Positions 22,505 to 34,334 of a stretch of DNA of 64,000 bases are shown piece by piece (position 1 is the stretch's first letter; every line of letters begins with the position of its first letter). The DNA lies in assembly GCA_026260175.1 (NCBI GenBank), contig JAKCWW010000164.1, forward strand, positions 1 to 64,000. The letters are read 5' to 3'. Under the pieces are notes generated by a model. The model saw nothing but the letters and a program-made list of their open reading frames with translations, did no database searches and was not told where the DNA came from. A program made the position numbers and the translations under genes. This DNA comes from Reticulitermes lucifugus (lineage: Eukaryota > Arthropoda > Insecta > Blattodea > Rhinotermitidae).

Positions 22505-23289
22505 ATATGGTAAGGTCTGTTTGCGACACCATGATCTACTGAACTACCGAAAGGATCTTTCAAGATAGACATTTTTAGAAAGCTTATGATTCGACATAGA
22601 TGACAATCTTATTTTTTTATTAATTCATCACCTAAACAATTTTAAACAAAAAGGCTAACTTAAGAATTGATAGCGCTGTCTCTACTGGAAGCCATGAGAA
22701 GTACATGAAATATGTTAGCTTTCCTTGGCCTCCGGTGGTGGCAGCACATGATCGTAAGAGGCTCGCACGAGCACTGCAAAGCGGCAGACGTTACTGGCTC
22801 TAACTATCCTATACCCAGGATTAAGTTATGCCCATCAGATCCTACCATTCCATTCAAAATGTGCATATGACGATTTCCGAAAAAATCGCATTTTTTGTGA
22901 CAATCAATAAGGCTCAAGGGCAGATGCTTAAACGTGTCGAAATGTCTTTAGGCGAGACATTCCTGTTGTGCTTAGTGAAAAATATAATCTCAAATTGTGT
23001 TGCGCACGACGCTGGTTTAAATATGTAATGTTGAAATGTAACCACCATCGCCTGTTTTTTTCCATGGCCAACTCTATGTTGTATTTTGCTTATCCTCTTC
23101 ATTCAAAAACGTCTTTTTGCAATTATTGAAGCGCATCGACAAAGTGTAGATAACGATAGGTTCATAACATAAGCATTTTATATCAAGAAGTGCTTTAAAG
23201 TTTAAAATATATAAATCAACCTTTGTTGTTATTGTTTATTTTTATTACTTCTACGAGCACATGCGAATTATTCGCACGCACACAACTAG
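22505..23289 (+). mobile_element. Helitron copy B (degenerate, with helicase remnant and 3' end)
   Basis: The sequence encodes PIPRIKLCPSDPTIPFKMC (about 22808-22865), then IAFFVTINKAQGQMLKRVEM (about 22880-22945), then HGQLYV-like residues near 23062, split over frames. These are the closing motifs of a Helitron helicase. The 3' end is well formed: stem TGCGAA/TTCGCA at 23262-23276, nine bases, then CTAG at 23286-23289 with T next. The copy aligns with copy A in reverse orientation but has about 90 extra bases between the last two helicase motifs. Only the helicase C-terminus is left, so it is not autonomous. The 5' TC end was not located. Confidence 0.82.
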
Positions 23290-23948
23290 TACTGAAGAAA
23301 AAGCCTGTAATTATGCGAACAATTTTAAGTGGTGTACTTTAATATCTGACATACTGAAATTTTGCTTTGTGTCGTCTGAAAGTTCTTTATTTTTTCAGAG
23401 ATTGCTTATTACGAGCAAAGGTTATTTATGCGTTCAGGGTTATTTGAGGATATTCGTTAATAGTAGAGGTCGTGAGAATATCGACAATGGCATTTCTCCC
23501 TTCCCTTCCCAATTTCCTGTTTGTTTCCTACTTTCTTTGCAGTCTATTCCAAAATTTGCCAAAGGGACTGATAAACATAAATTCGCCTGCCCTGGAATTA
23601 CTGAAGGGATCAATCTGTTCGATTAAATGTTAGTACAAAATGTAAAATTAGATCCATTGTATTAAGAAAATTGTTTTACCAGCATAAGGAAAAACTCTCT
23701 CTTTTGAAATCGATGATAATGCCCTTTAAACATATTTAAATGATATAAGGAGCATTTTACTTTCTTGCCATCTGCGCTAAGCCTCTACTGCAGCCTACCC
23801 AGCATTTCGTAACACGCTACTTCATAACGGAACTTTCCAAAAGTCGCATACCAAATGTTTCTGTCTTCCTTTACTTCAGCTACAAACGTAAACTTCCTTT
23901 ACCTGTGCCAGTTAAGCATTATAACAATACTACGAAAATAACATGACC
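23290..23948. other. AT-rich DNA, nothing recognised
   Basis: A 121-codon frame crosses the Helitron end (23261-23626) and resembles no family. Confidence 0.4.
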
Positions 23949-24060
23949 GACGGAGCACAGCGGCGCAGTGGTGACCTAGACTTCTATTCTGGAAGTGCTT
24001 GGTGCTAATATGACATTGAACACCGAGTATAATGAGCTCTGTCGCGCTTGTCCCCAGTTT
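23949..24060 (+). repeat. SINE family E, head region
   Basis: GCGGCGCAGTGGTGA followed by ACTTCTATTCTGGAAGTGCTTGG matches the tRNA-like head of the copies at 25745, 38590 and 52440. The body fades after about 100 bases. Confidence 0.55.
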
Positions 24061-24544
24061 CTGCCACAATTGTACCTTGATTAGCCCACGATCTTGCCCA
24101 TCCGCTTCCTTTGTAATCGTATTCAGGTACGCAAAGCAAACAAAACAACCGGCCAAGAAGTTGTCGTGAGGGGTAAAAAAATTGGAAGTATTAAATAGTA
24201 CAAAATGCACTAATAGCTTTTAACTCGGCAAATGTACGACCACATTAATCTTAAGAATACCCCGCACTACACCAGTCATAAGAATATTCCTACGGTGATA
24301 AAATGAAGACGTTTAGCATGAAACGTTAAAAACAGCTACAACATTTTGGTCGCAAATTCCGAAAGCAAGACACCACTTTGACTTTGGCGTAGATTGAAGG
24401 ATAATTACAGAGTGGAATCTATAAAAGTAGGTAATGATAATTTCGACTGAACTGAAATCAATCGTGTCACGGTCATGTGGCGATTCATTGTGAATAATCA
24501 GAAACTTCGGGTTCCATCAAAGGCGATTATCAGCTTCGCAAGGG
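24061..24544. other. Unique DNA, nothing recognised
   Basis: I see no gene or repeat. Confidence 0.4.
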
Positions 24545-24800
24545 AGCCGTGGTGTTTCAGTCAGTATAGTGACTAGGCTAGGGACTGGACAACCGTGGAA
24601 TCGTCTTTAGATTTCCAGCAGGCGCAAGAACTTTTCCTGTTCTCCCAAAGTCCAGCCCGGTACTAGGCCACTCTCAGCCTCAGAATGAGTGGGTACCGCG
24701 GGTAAAGCGGCAGGAGCGTGAAGTTGACCACTCACCTCCTTCTAGTATTGAGGTTAAGAATGGGTGACGCTGAAAGTTTACTCGTCCCATACGCCTTCAT
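24545..24800 (+). repeat. SINE family D copy with a GACTAGGCTA head
   Basis: The head contains AGTATAGTGACTAGGCTA, as does the minus-strand copy at 32645-32955. The body reads GTAAAGCGGCAGGAGCGTGA, GTTGACCACTCACCTCC, GAGGTTAAGAATG and GCCTTCATGGC, in the family D order. Confidence 0.75.
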
Positions 24801-25744
24801 GGCTTGCAAAAGGACAAATTACTTTTTTGAAGTGTATTAACGTCGCAAGAAGACCTTTTCTTCTGGGAGTTAATCACAATTATAAAACCTTTTATTATTA
24901 GTGGATATCTTGCACGTCTTACTTACGCCTGTTCTCAGTTGGGAAATAAACGCGACTTTAGATGCAGCATACAAAGAAGTGTGTTTCACAAAGGTTCTGT
25001 ACAATTACTTGTATTTCTAATTACACGTACTTCTGGGGATAGGCCTATGAACGTAGTAAGGTAGCTAAGAAACTACAATTTAGAGAGCATTACTAGACGG
25101 CAATTGACAAAAAGGAAAACCGCCTCTCTTGACTGTGATGTAGCACTTGATATAACTCCTGAAATAATTTTATTCATTCAGAAAAACACATATTTTAAAT
25201 TAAATACTCAAATAATGAAAACCGCGGAAACCTATACTCATTAAACACCAAACAATTTTATTGGTTTGCTGGTTTTTATCCATGCAATAACACTCTCTTT
25301 TAAATTTACTCAATGCTTCACAATAAAAATATTTTATAGATTATAGATTATAAGTCCCTACAAAAACTAAAGATGTTACTGCACGTTCCGGGTATAGGAC
25401 AAAGGAAGTGAACATGGGTAGCTTACCAGCTTCCGCCCACCAATCGCTTTCATGGAATATGTCTGCTGTTATATAACACACGGGAAACCTCAGATAATTT
25501 AATTATGTTTGGTTATTATAGCAGCGGCCCTCTGCTGCCGCCTTGTACGAGGCTCGGCGACTAGATGTGGCCTCCAGTAAACTGGCCGGCCATTGAAGTG
25601 GATACTCTGGAACAAAAACTACCAATTAATTCATATCCAGTTTATCACCGTCATATATAAATGCAAAGGCTGTTTGACAGGCCATGGAAGTCACATGATA
25701 CGTTACAAAACATGTGATTCCAGGAGAGAACATCATCAGCAAAT
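24801..25744. other. Unique DNA, nothing recognised
   Basis: No gene is recognisable. One TAGGCCTA word lies at 25040. A GC-richer patch at 25525-25600 has no known family. Confidence 0.4.
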
Positions 25745-25830
25745 CACAGATAGTTAACTCAAACGGTAATTCTTCTGACTTGTATTCGGGAAGTGCCTTT
25801 TTCGAACCTCGGCGGGACACCGAGTATCCA
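25745..25830 (+). repeat. SINE family E, head region
   Basis: TCTGACTTGTATTCGGGAAG followed by a TTCGAACCTCGGCGGG B-box-like word matches the heads at 38590 and 52440. Confidence 0.65.
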
Positions 25831-26003
25831 CGCACATGTTATTCAGTTCAAAACTCTTTCTTTACACATCCTTATATATTCGTTATTCACTATCACTTAG
25901 CCATTCGTTGCTCCATATTCTTAGTTACAGAAGACGTCGTTAAGTAACCATAAACAAACATCGGCAGGTAAAACGGGAGAACTAATTTCGAGATCGCAAA
26001 TCT

Positions 26004-26092
26004 AATATATATATATATATATATATAAAGATTTGGATACCTACAGAATATATGATATATAAAAGCGAGGTTATGGCAACCGAGGTACCTCA

Positions 26093-26123
<31 letters not shown>

Positions 26124-26126
26124 CAT
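26004..26126. repeat. (TA)n and (CATA)n microsatellites
   Basis: A TA run at about 26004-26027 is followed by a CATA run at about 26093-26126, close to the assembly gap. Confidence 0.9.
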
Positions 26127-26157
26127 TCCATGGATCCATAATTTTGTCACAAGACAA

Positions 26158-26798
26158 NNNNNNNNNNNNNNNNNNNNNNNNNNNNNNNNNNNNNNNNNNN
26201 NNNNNNNNNNNNNNNNNNNNNNNNNNNNNNNNNNNNNNNNNNNNNNNNNNNNNNNNNNNNNNNNNNNNNNNNNNNNNNNNNNNNNNNNNNNNNNNNNNNN
26301 NNNNNNNNNNNNNNNNNNNNNNNNNNNNNNNNNNNNNNNNNNNNNNNNNNNNNNNNNNNNNNNNNNNNNNNNNNNNNNNNNNNNNNNNNNNNNNNNNNNN
26401 NNNNNNNNNNNNNNNNNNNNNNNNNNNNNNNNNNNNNNNNNNNNNNNNNNNNNNNNNNNNNNNNNNNNNNNNNNNNNNNNNNNNNNNNNNNNNNNNNNNN
26501 NNNNNNNNNNNNNNNNNNNNNNNNNNNNNNNNNNNNNNNNNNNNNNNNNNNNNNNNNNNNNNNNNNNNNNNNNNNNNNNNNNNNNNNNNNNNNNNNNNNN
26601 NNNNNNNNNNNNNNNNNNNNNNNNNNNNNNNNNNNNNNNNNNNNNNNNNNNNNNNNNNNNNNNNNNNNNNNNNNNNNNNNNNNNNNNNNNNNNNNNNNNN
26701 NNNNNNNNNNNNNNNNNNNNNNNNNNNNNNNNNNNNNNNNNNNNNNNNNNNNNNNNNNNNNNNNNNNNNNNNNNNNNNNNNNNNNNNNNNNNNNNNNN
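26158..26798. other. Assembly gap (641 N)
   Basis: Bases 26158-26798 are unknown. The left flank is microsatellite and the right flank is inside a SINE, so the gap probably reflects repeats. Open frames that cross it are meaningless. Confidence 0.99.
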
Positions 26799-26858
26799 GT
26801 GTGATCATGAAACCTCGACGAAAGGAGGAGGCCCAGGCCCATATAGGGCTGTCGAGCC
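26799..26858 (+). repeat. SINE family A, 3' end after the gap
   Basis: GTGTGATCATGAAACCTCGA, GGAGGCCCAGGCCCA and GGGCTGTCGAGCCA match the 3' end of family A. The head is in the gap. Confidence 0.85.
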
Positions 26859-27099
26859 ATACGAAATAAAACCTATTAATTTACTTTAATTCATTTGGTA
26901 TCCAGGTCACCTCTAGGTCAAACTAATAAGTGTGCAGATTCTAACATAGCGGTCTACCGTTCGTTGTCATGCACAAAGCTGTACGTCTCTTTACAATGCC
27001 ATCGTTTAAATCTATGAATTTAAGAATCCTTAATATTTTTTACTTAAAATTTAAAAACACAAAGGTGGCCATTTTTTGATCAGGTAGTTATTCGCTGAA

Positions 27100-27262
27100 T
27101 TCTCGCGGTGGAAGCCCGGTTCTCATCCCAGAGTAGTCCATTTGGGATTTATGGCGAACAAATTAACACTGGGAAAGGTTTTTCTTTCTTGTGTTTCGGT
27201 TTGCCTTTGTCAGCAGCACTCCCGCCAGTGCCCAGTACACACATCTCATTCATCTACTCTCA
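27100..27262 (+). repeat. SINE family B, diverged copy
   Basis: CGCGGTGGAAGCCCGGTTCT, then GGGATTTATGG, then ACTGGGAAAGGTTTTTC follows the order of the better copy at 29107-29312. The first part of the open frame starting at 27108 is a by-product of this repeat. Confidence 0.65.
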
Positions 27263-29106
27263 ATGCCATACAAAGTTAGCAAGTGGCAACATCGTTAATT
27301 TCAAAGCTAAAAGAAAACACAAAGGACAATATTGTGCGAAATGTGGAGAGGGGAGAATTGTAGAAGGTCAAATGTTCTTGGAGAGGAAGAGAAATAAATT
27401 TAGGAGCAATTGCTGTATCTCTTAAGGCAGGAGAGAAGCTGAACCAACCATATGATTAACTTCTGTGTCTTGACAAGGCGATATGAATCTCTCTCCCTCT
27501 CTCTTTCTGAAGCCTAGGGGTACTCGACGTCCATCGTAATAGTTTTCCACTGCCTTCTTGATTCTACATAGAACGCAGGAGAGATACACTGGCACGGCCA
27601 CTTTTTGTCCGCTACAATAATGAGTCCTGTCTCGTATAGATATATTACGTTCCAAACAATCTTTATTAAAACAGGCACGGGAGAGGGCTGCGTTTGGAGG
27701 GCAGAGATAAAAACTGAAGGGAAATTCTGGATGATGTTTTAATTTCATTCGTCGTTATACACATTAATATTCTCTTTTCTCACCCGGAAAAGATTGAAGT
27801 AAAAAATATCGTAGATGATTTTAATTTTGCATGGAAAAGGTTGCCCCTTTTTATTTGTAGCGGTTATACTTTTTACCATCAAAGGAGATGACAGGAACAT
27901 AAAGTTCTGTGAAAATGAAAACATTGGAGAGAAAACGGTAATTTTCATTCGAAAGGTATTAACTTGGAAAGTATTAAAAGCGTCAGAGAATTGTAGGTGT
28001 CCCACATATGATTCGAATTGGGCAAATCACGAGTAAAATTCAGAAGCGTTGCCACTGAATTAACTTCCTTGGCACAAGAAAATTAGGCTCACTGAATACG
28101 AAAATATGTCTTTTTTTATGTATCTCAATAGAAATTATGAAAAAACTTCATTTATTCATAATATTCGTTTATCCGAAATTCATTCATTTCGAAGCTGTCC
28201 ATTTTCTACAGTCGGTAGATCTAATACTGACGTGGAGGTAGCACGGATTTTCGGAGTGGGAGCAAATTCATCGTAGGACATTGAATTATTTATGTTGATA
28301 CTTCTGGATATAAAGAACGTTTCTGCTTCCCGGCTCTGAGTCCAGACCGGCTCTCAAGTCATATCAGCTTCCTGCTCAAAGTGAACAAGAGGTTCTTTCG
28401 ACGATATGAAGCGGACGGACTGTGAAACAGACCAATTGCTAGCTCCTAGTTCCGACGTTAGGGATATTTGGAGTTTTGTAGAGCTTCCACAAGGGTAAGT
28501 TATTCCCTTTCCCCATTCCACATGTAGACGGAGGCAGATCCAGGTCCCGACACGTTGTGGGCTTTTAGCGTGCAACTATAGATACTGTCCAGAGTTTCAG
28601 TCACAACTTCACCTCCATTTGCCTGTGCGTATTCATAGCATGGTGCTTAAGAAACATGAGGCTTAATATTTACTTGCCTCTGTCGAGCTTACGGTGCTGT
28701 TTGTAGTTAAGTGTGTAAAGTTCATATTCTAACTTAATCTGTGAGACACTTAGATTGGGATCGGGGCATTGCAAAGTCTCTTCTAAAAGAGGAAAACCTA
28801 GAAGGACGAAGAAACATACAGCCTGAAAGGAAATCAAAAATTTCATTTCCATATTCGAACAGCCGAAAAGCAGTTCTTAGACCTCGCGGCTATAGAGATC
28901 AGCGAATATTTTGTCCTCTTGCATTGCAGGGTGTTATGTCTGCGACATTCAGTTCATTGCATGCTGCAAAATAATGCCTCACTTCAGCCATAAATTTGCA
29001 ACTTACATAAGAAGCACTCAGGCAATAAACACAAAGCAAGTCTAGATCACAGTATTGCGTGTAACTTATGGAAGCCTTTCCACAGCCCTATGTATTGTCC
29101 GAATAT
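27263..29106. other. DNA with overlapping short ORFs, nothing recognised
   Basis: Frames of 60-110 codons occur on both strands (for example 27422-27748 minus, with a CVLCR cysteine pair), but none matches a family I know. Confidence 0.35.
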
Positions 29107-29312
29107 GAGGGCCGTGCCATGGCTCAGGCAGTTAGTCGCCGGCCTCTCACCGCGGAGGCCCGGTTTAGATCCGGGTTAGCCCATGTGAGATTTGTGTTGG
29201 ACAAAGTGGCATTGGGACAGGTTTTTCCCCTAGTACGTTGGTTTTTCCCTGTCAATTTCATTCCACCGGTGCTCCATTACACGGAGAAATGAAAAAAATA
29301 ATCATCTTCATC
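29107..29312 (+). mobile_element. SINE family B, best forward copy
   Basis: The tRNA-like head has an A-box-like TGGCTCAGGCAGTTAG and a B-box-like GGTTTAGATCC. The body reads GAGATTTGTGTTGGACAAAG, TGGCATTGGGACAGG, then GTGCTCCATTACACGGAGAA and an A-rich, ATCATC-containing tail. Minus-strand partner copies lie at 43440, 45485 and 51655. Confidence 0.85.
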
Positions 29313-30965
29313 ACAGGGTTGCACAATAAGCTTCAAGGCTGCAGTGCATTCGTAGCCTCTGGTGCGGGGCTCTTCACCAGAAAAAAACTGTCAGAATATA
29401 ATTTTTCGCCTCTAAGTTATATAGGCTCACGATGTCCAGAAGTGGCCTACACTGCGATACAAGTAACCGTATTGCAATAAAAATATCCCTTTCATAAACT
29501 GGAGTCCGATATTAACTATTCTGAATGGCCTCTTAGTAAGCGCATTCATAACAAGCATTAAAAGCAGACAGTGCATTATCAGGCTTTGAAAGGTTAGGCC
29601 ATGCTTATTTTTAAACTTAAGATAATAAGGTGAAGTAATTCAATTGCAAACTACATGTAAATATATTGCAAGTTAGTAGACAACCGAAATTAGCGTATCG
29701 GTTGACACAACTCTCTAATCACAAAAGACAGAGACAGAAGCAGTCGAAAAACCCAGTTTTTATGCTTTCGGATATGGAAACGTGATCGCAGCTTTCAGTC
29801 CTTGAGTTATAAGAATAAGAAGAACAATGTGTATGAATAAGACAATTTTTAATATGATTCAGTCATTCTCATTCATTAATACCTACTCCACGTTAAATTT
29901 ATATATAGGCCTATTCATAACCCTGAAACCAAAAAGAATGATAAAATTAGTGACTTAATTCCAGAGACGTGAAAGCAAATTTAGGACATTGAAAAGTCTA
30001 GTTTGAACTTACATTTGCTTATTAGGAACCACCTGATAAGTAAAAAAGTTATCTGCATATTTATTTTTTAGTAGTGTTAAAAGCTAATAAATCAATTAAC
30101 TGTAATAAATTTCACAGTCATTATATATATATACTGTATGTCACAAAACAGGTTACATGAAATAAAATGGCATATCAGAGGTTTCCAAAGGAATTAATAA
30201 GCTTTTGCCTCTCCAAGTTTTTTTTCTCAAAATATGTTTTGTGACTCTATTCAGATGTTTGTATTGCCTTATAAAAGCGATTATTAATTTGCATGCACTG
30301 CTATTTTTTTAAACCCCCGAACCAGTTTGGAATACTACTTCTTAGAACAGCAAAAAATTCAATCACTACTTCCGCGAAAAATCAATTTCAAAATTAGTTT
30401 TTTGATGAGAAAGAAATAAACAACGAAAAGTTCTAACAACAAGAGTCCAACAACATTTAAAACTGCCTGGCCAATCCGCCAACAATCCTGTAGAAGGGGT
30501 AGCAATTTTCGAGTCTTTCAGGACAGCACGCAGAGGAGTTTGCATTTTATTATAATATTCCGCCTAAAGCAGGGAATCTGGATATATCGATATTAAAAAC
30601 AGGATCGACACATTAATTGCTACAATCCTAAACAATTAATACTGATTGATTGGTTTATTGGTCGTTTTGATTAATTGATTTTAAGCCCACAATACAAGAA
30701 CTATGAGCATTGCTTTCAGAGTGGTAAATACAACACAACCTGCTAATCTTGACTACATACCGTTCAGCTGAAAGCTGGTCAACTTAAGTCACTGGCTAAC
30801 TTGTAAAAAATAGCAAGTCACTTGTCAATACTAGATGACACACAACACATCACTGAGGCATATGATTCATGTTAGCATACGGCAGAGTTTGACCATGCGC
30901 AGTAACTTATACTGACAGGATTTTGCGTGATGTGAGGTTCTCATTGCGAGGTTGATGAAGCCTCA
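29313..30965. other. AT-rich DNA, nothing recognised
   Basis: One TAGGCCTA word lies at 29906. I see no gene or repeat family. Confidence 0.4.
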
Positions 30966-31051
30966 GGCCTTCTGGGATATGACGCCGTGTCGATTAGTAA
31001 ATATTACAAGACTGCCCTGAAGATGGAATCATAAAACTCCTCCGAAACGTC
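30966..31051 (+). repeat. Class II repeat: TTCTGGGATATGA box plus forward motif
   Basis: The box at 30970-30982 is identical to the one at 13051. CTGAAGA (31017-31023), T, GGA, loop, TCC and GAAACGTC (31044-31051) follow. Stem III would be ACGU without a loop and no stem I is evident, so a monomeric hammerhead is unlikely. Confidence 0.5.
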
Positions 31052-31239
31052 AGTAACTAATATTGCTGTCAACTGAGATGCGACAGTGTAATATTTGCAG
31101 CCTACATTTCCCCCAGTGAAGTAGGCTATTGTTTTCCTTTCCGTGTAGAAAAATTCTTATGGAATTCAGTAACAGCCTTAATACGAGTTGAAAAGCTCAG
31201 CAGCATGTATTGAAGTTATGTTCTTAGAAATACCACGTG

Positions 31240-31470
31240 GAAGCAAAGAAAGAGAAGTAGAGAGACAGCAGGAGAAGGGAAAGGAAGATATACGAAAGGA
31301 GCGAGAGAGAGAGGCAAGACAGAGGATCACAAGAAAAAGGAAAGAAAGAAGAAAGGGACGATTAAGGTAAAAAAGGAAGGAAGGAAGAAGAGGAGAATAA
31401 CATACAGCGAGGAAAAACGATCAGAAAGAAACAAAAACACGAACGAACGAACAAACAAACACATAAACAA
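31240..31470 (+). repeat. Purine-rich (GA/AAGG) tract
   Basis: About 230 bases are almost all A and G on the + strand, with GAGAGAGAG, AAGAAAGAAG and GGAAGGAAGG words, ending in AAC-repeats. The charged open frame at 31188-31370 only reflects this composition. Confidence 0.85.
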
Positions 31471-32340
31471 AGACGGTAACTTTATCGCGCTGCAGTACCG
31501 ACAAAGAATTGTGTTTCTGCAGTGTGTGTACCCGTGTAGGACGGCGGTGTGCCTGGAGGCTACTGCTTGCTGCATAGAGACATCCCAGCGTCTGTCAGGA
31601 GCGCCTTGAGTCGATAATTACACAGCACAAACCTTCGCTTCGTGGTCGGGAAGAGGAGAGGAAATGACACCGCAGGGAGCAGACGGGCAGGGGCTGAAGT
31701 GATTTCCACAAACCGTGGCGAATTGAAACAGACACGGAAATTGCAGGACTAAAGACAGACAGAAACGAAATTTCGGAGGAATGATTTGAACGCGTGAAGA
31801 AGGGAATAAGAAGAGTTCACTGATGAAAAAAGAAAATAAAATAGAAGCCCAGTGTATAAACAGCCAGGATCCAGCCACGTCCCTACAGTGTGTGCAAAAT
31901 GATGATACACTTTCCATTTTAATTTGTGGCTTCTAAATTTGCATTCCGATCCCATCGGTGATAATATGCGGCTAGAAATAAACAACTGGCTTAACAGCGT
32001 AACATGATATACTATAAAGAGTTTAAATTTCGAAACATGATACGAATATTATTTCGTCCCCTCTGAGAAAAATATCATCGAATATATTGTCTACATCAAT
32101 AATACTCTGAACTACAACTATATTATACTACCAGAATATACTTATTACAACGCCCGTCAATAATACTACGGGAATAACTACTAGGAAGACTTCCTTATTT
32201 TTACACAAATTTTATAAAATGTTGGTTATTAACATTTTAAAGTTGGAACTAATTTACAATCAATAAATTGTGCAATAGAGATCTGAATCTCATGACAACA
32301 AAATGTAATTTTTGCAATTGTTTACTTTTGTAATATCACA
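31471..32340. other. Unique DNA, nothing recognised
   Basis: Minus-strand frames of 78-99 codons at 31618-31985 overlap each other and match no family. Confidence 0.35.
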
Positions 32341-32379
32341 AGGCCTGAAGATGACCACCTTGGTCGAAACATGTAGCCT
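32341..32379 (+). ncRNA. Hammerhead-like ribozyme motif, best-formed copy
   Basis: The order is AGGC, CUGAAGA (32345-32351), U, stem GACC/GGUC with a five-base loop, GAAA (32366-32369), CAUGU, A at the expected cleavage position (32375), then GCCU. AGGC and GCCU pair fully as stem I. A-C and G-U of ACAUGU give a two-pair stem III with a two-base loop. All conserved core bases of a type I hammerhead are present. The extra U before stem II departs from the textbook fold. Known ribozymes of this type lie in Penelope-like elements and retrozymes. Confidence 0.6.
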
Positions 32380-32644
32380 GTATAGCCAGAAAAATCGATA
32401 TTAGGTATTAATAAAGTTGTAGACTTGGCTAATTTACTAATTAATGTGAAATTCAAAGTTGTAGACATTTAATAAAGTAATTTTTAGAAGTCTTGTAGCA
32501 GGTTTCTACTGTCCACGAGGACGTAAGTGTCATCATCGGTTGTTACACTGCTGGAGCAGAGCATTATTGATAAGCTTTTAACAGAACCTCGATCGCTAAA
32601 AACACATTTCACCCTACGCATCGTATCAAACCTCTGAACTAGAT

Positions 32645-32955
32645 GCTTATGCCACAGGCTTCTATACCTCCCTCTTCCATTGCCATTAGAGGCACAACAT
32701 ACATAGCCGAGGTAACGGGATGGTAAAATTCACACCACGAAGTCATGTGGGAGACTGGGAGTATAGTTCTACCCATACTTATATTCAGGATCCCACCGCT
32801 TAAACACCGGAAATCGAGCCCCAGGTAACTACTGAATAGGATGTTGTTTGGGTCCCAGGGCCGGTCCGGACAGCGAGGAGAAGAGAAACACACCTTCCCT
32901 CTGCTGGAATCGAAACACAGTCCCTTGGCTCTCCAGCCAATAGCCTAGTCACTAT
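32645..32955 (-). repeat. SINE family D copy with a GACTAGGCTA head
   Basis: On the minus strand GTGACTAGGCTATTGGCTGG and TTTCGATTCCAGC form a tRNA-like head. The body words GGACCGGCCCTGGG, TCGATTTCCGG and TTTAAGCGGTGGGA follow. The 3' half is diverged from the family D body. Confidence 0.7.
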
Positions 32956-33324
32956 TCACAAGGATGTGACGTAAGTACGATGTGGGGTACCTAATTGGAA
33001 TCTCAGCCGCTGAAGTCTTTCGCGCTTTTCCACAGCACCTCCAGGCAAATATCGGGATATTAGCTTAAATTATACAAGAGCTTCCTTCCACACTATCTCC
33101 GATTCATGATTTATTATCATCAAACGTCCAGCATTCTACAGTCTGAGATACTGACAGGATCATGAAATAAATTACAGATATATGTAAGATGTTTTGCTGG
33201 AGAATCGATTCATCTGCCTCAACGTATGCCCAAGTGACGGGTTCTTGTGTACAAGGTATTAACATTCTGGTTTAATAACGGCTGGGAAATTTCAGGCTTC
33301 CCCTGTGGTGTAGTCACGGCCTTC
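32956..33324. other. Unique DNA, nothing recognised
   Basis: I see no gene or repeat. Confidence 0.4.
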
Positions 33325-33460
33325 GATCTTCTGGGTTGTTACGCTGCATATGTTGGCAGTTGTTTACCGAAATTTCGGGACAGTCTATCGGTCCCAAGAA
33401 GTCCAAGACTGCTTGACCCTTGAAGATGGGACGGATAGCCAGCCCCGAAACGTCGACAAA
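33325..33460 (+). repeat. Class II repeat with facing motifs
   Basis: A TCTTCTGGGTTGTTACG box is followed by an inverted CCGAAATTTCGG region, then AGACTGCTTGACCCTTGAAG, ATGGG, loop, CCCC and GAAACGTCG. GACTGCTTGACC is shared with the inverted element at 38964-39132. The GGG/CCC stem is clear, but a stem I is not. Confidence 0.5.
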
Positions 33461-33779
33461 AATACCACATACATTGCGAAAGCCTCAACAGCTGGAAGTT
33501 TGCAGCTACTTGACAGATTCTTGGTTGCTAAACAAGAACCTGCTGAATGAAGTTATTTGTGAGACTTACATGCAGATAGCATGTGGTATAAGACAGGCAA
33601 CTAAATGAGAGATGTATACTGCGTATATCTGCAGAGCAGATATAAGCTGAATAATAATAATAATAATTTTCCAAGTTCCAAATACAAGAATACGTTAATC
33701 TATTTATTCATCCTTGGTTTTAATTTTAGTCCACAGTTTAAGTCACTGAACGACAAGATGAAACAAGATGGACAGGATT

Positions 33780-33862
33780 AATTAGTAATTAATTAGAAGG
33801 ATGTGCGAAGAGATAAGAACCCAGGACCTCACAAATACGAAGCTGAAGTGCTAAACCCTCTT
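33780..33862 (-). repeat. tRNA-like SINE head
   Basis: On the minus strand GGGTTTAGCACTTCAGCTTC is followed by GTGAGGTCCTGGGTTCTTAT, giving D-loop-like and T-loop-like words at tRNA spacing. The closing acceptor stem is poor, so it is a SINE head and not a tRNA gene. Confidence 0.45.
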
Positions 33863-34102
33863 TCTAGACTTCGATAAATATGACAAAACAAAATGACAAA
33901 TTTATATACGAAATCGAACATAAAATTTTCTCCTGCTCAATATTCGCTGCCAAAACCATCACAATACTAATCTTCAGAGCACCAGTTTCTTTTCACCATC
34001 ATTATCATCCTCGTATCCGTAATTACCTCAACATATTTATCTTATATATTCACAGTCCGACAAAATGTACAATTCAATCATATTTAATTGTGCAATTCCA
34101 CT

Positions 34103-34147
34103 GTCCTACATGTTTCGAACCCTTAATTTGGGTTCATCTTCAGGGAC
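34103..34147 (-). ncRNA. Hammerhead-like motif, left arm (well formed)
   Basis: On the minus strand: GUCC, CUGAAGA, U, stem GAACCC/GGGUUC, GAAACAUGU, A, GGAC. GUCC and GGAC pair fully. The core matches the copy at 32341, with a different stem I and a longer stem II. Confidence 0.6.
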
Positions 34148-34288
34148 TCATTACACGCTATTCACATTAACTGGTACAATTGTTTACATGAATTCTTTAC
34201 ATCTGTGTATGTACGTTGTCTAAAACTACACAGATGTAAAGAATTCATGTAAACAATTGTACCAGTTGATGTGAATAGTGTGTAATGA

Positions 34289-34334
34289 GTCCCTGAAGAT
34301 GAACCCAAATTAAGGGTTCGAAACATGTAAGAAA
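34289..34334 (+). ncRNA. Hammerhead-like motif, right arm (stem I lost)
   Basis: The core and stem II are as in the left arm, but the bases after ACAUGUA read AGAAAC where the left arm has GGACAG, so stem I cannot form. Decay of one arm shows that the arms evolve separately. Confidence 0.55.

Noticed and set aside
26071-26869. Frames of 237-245 codons around 26158-26798
   Set aside because: They consist of unknown bases in the assembly gap.
31188-31370. A highly charged Arg/Glu/Lys-rich frame
   Set aside because: It is explained by the purine-rich tract.
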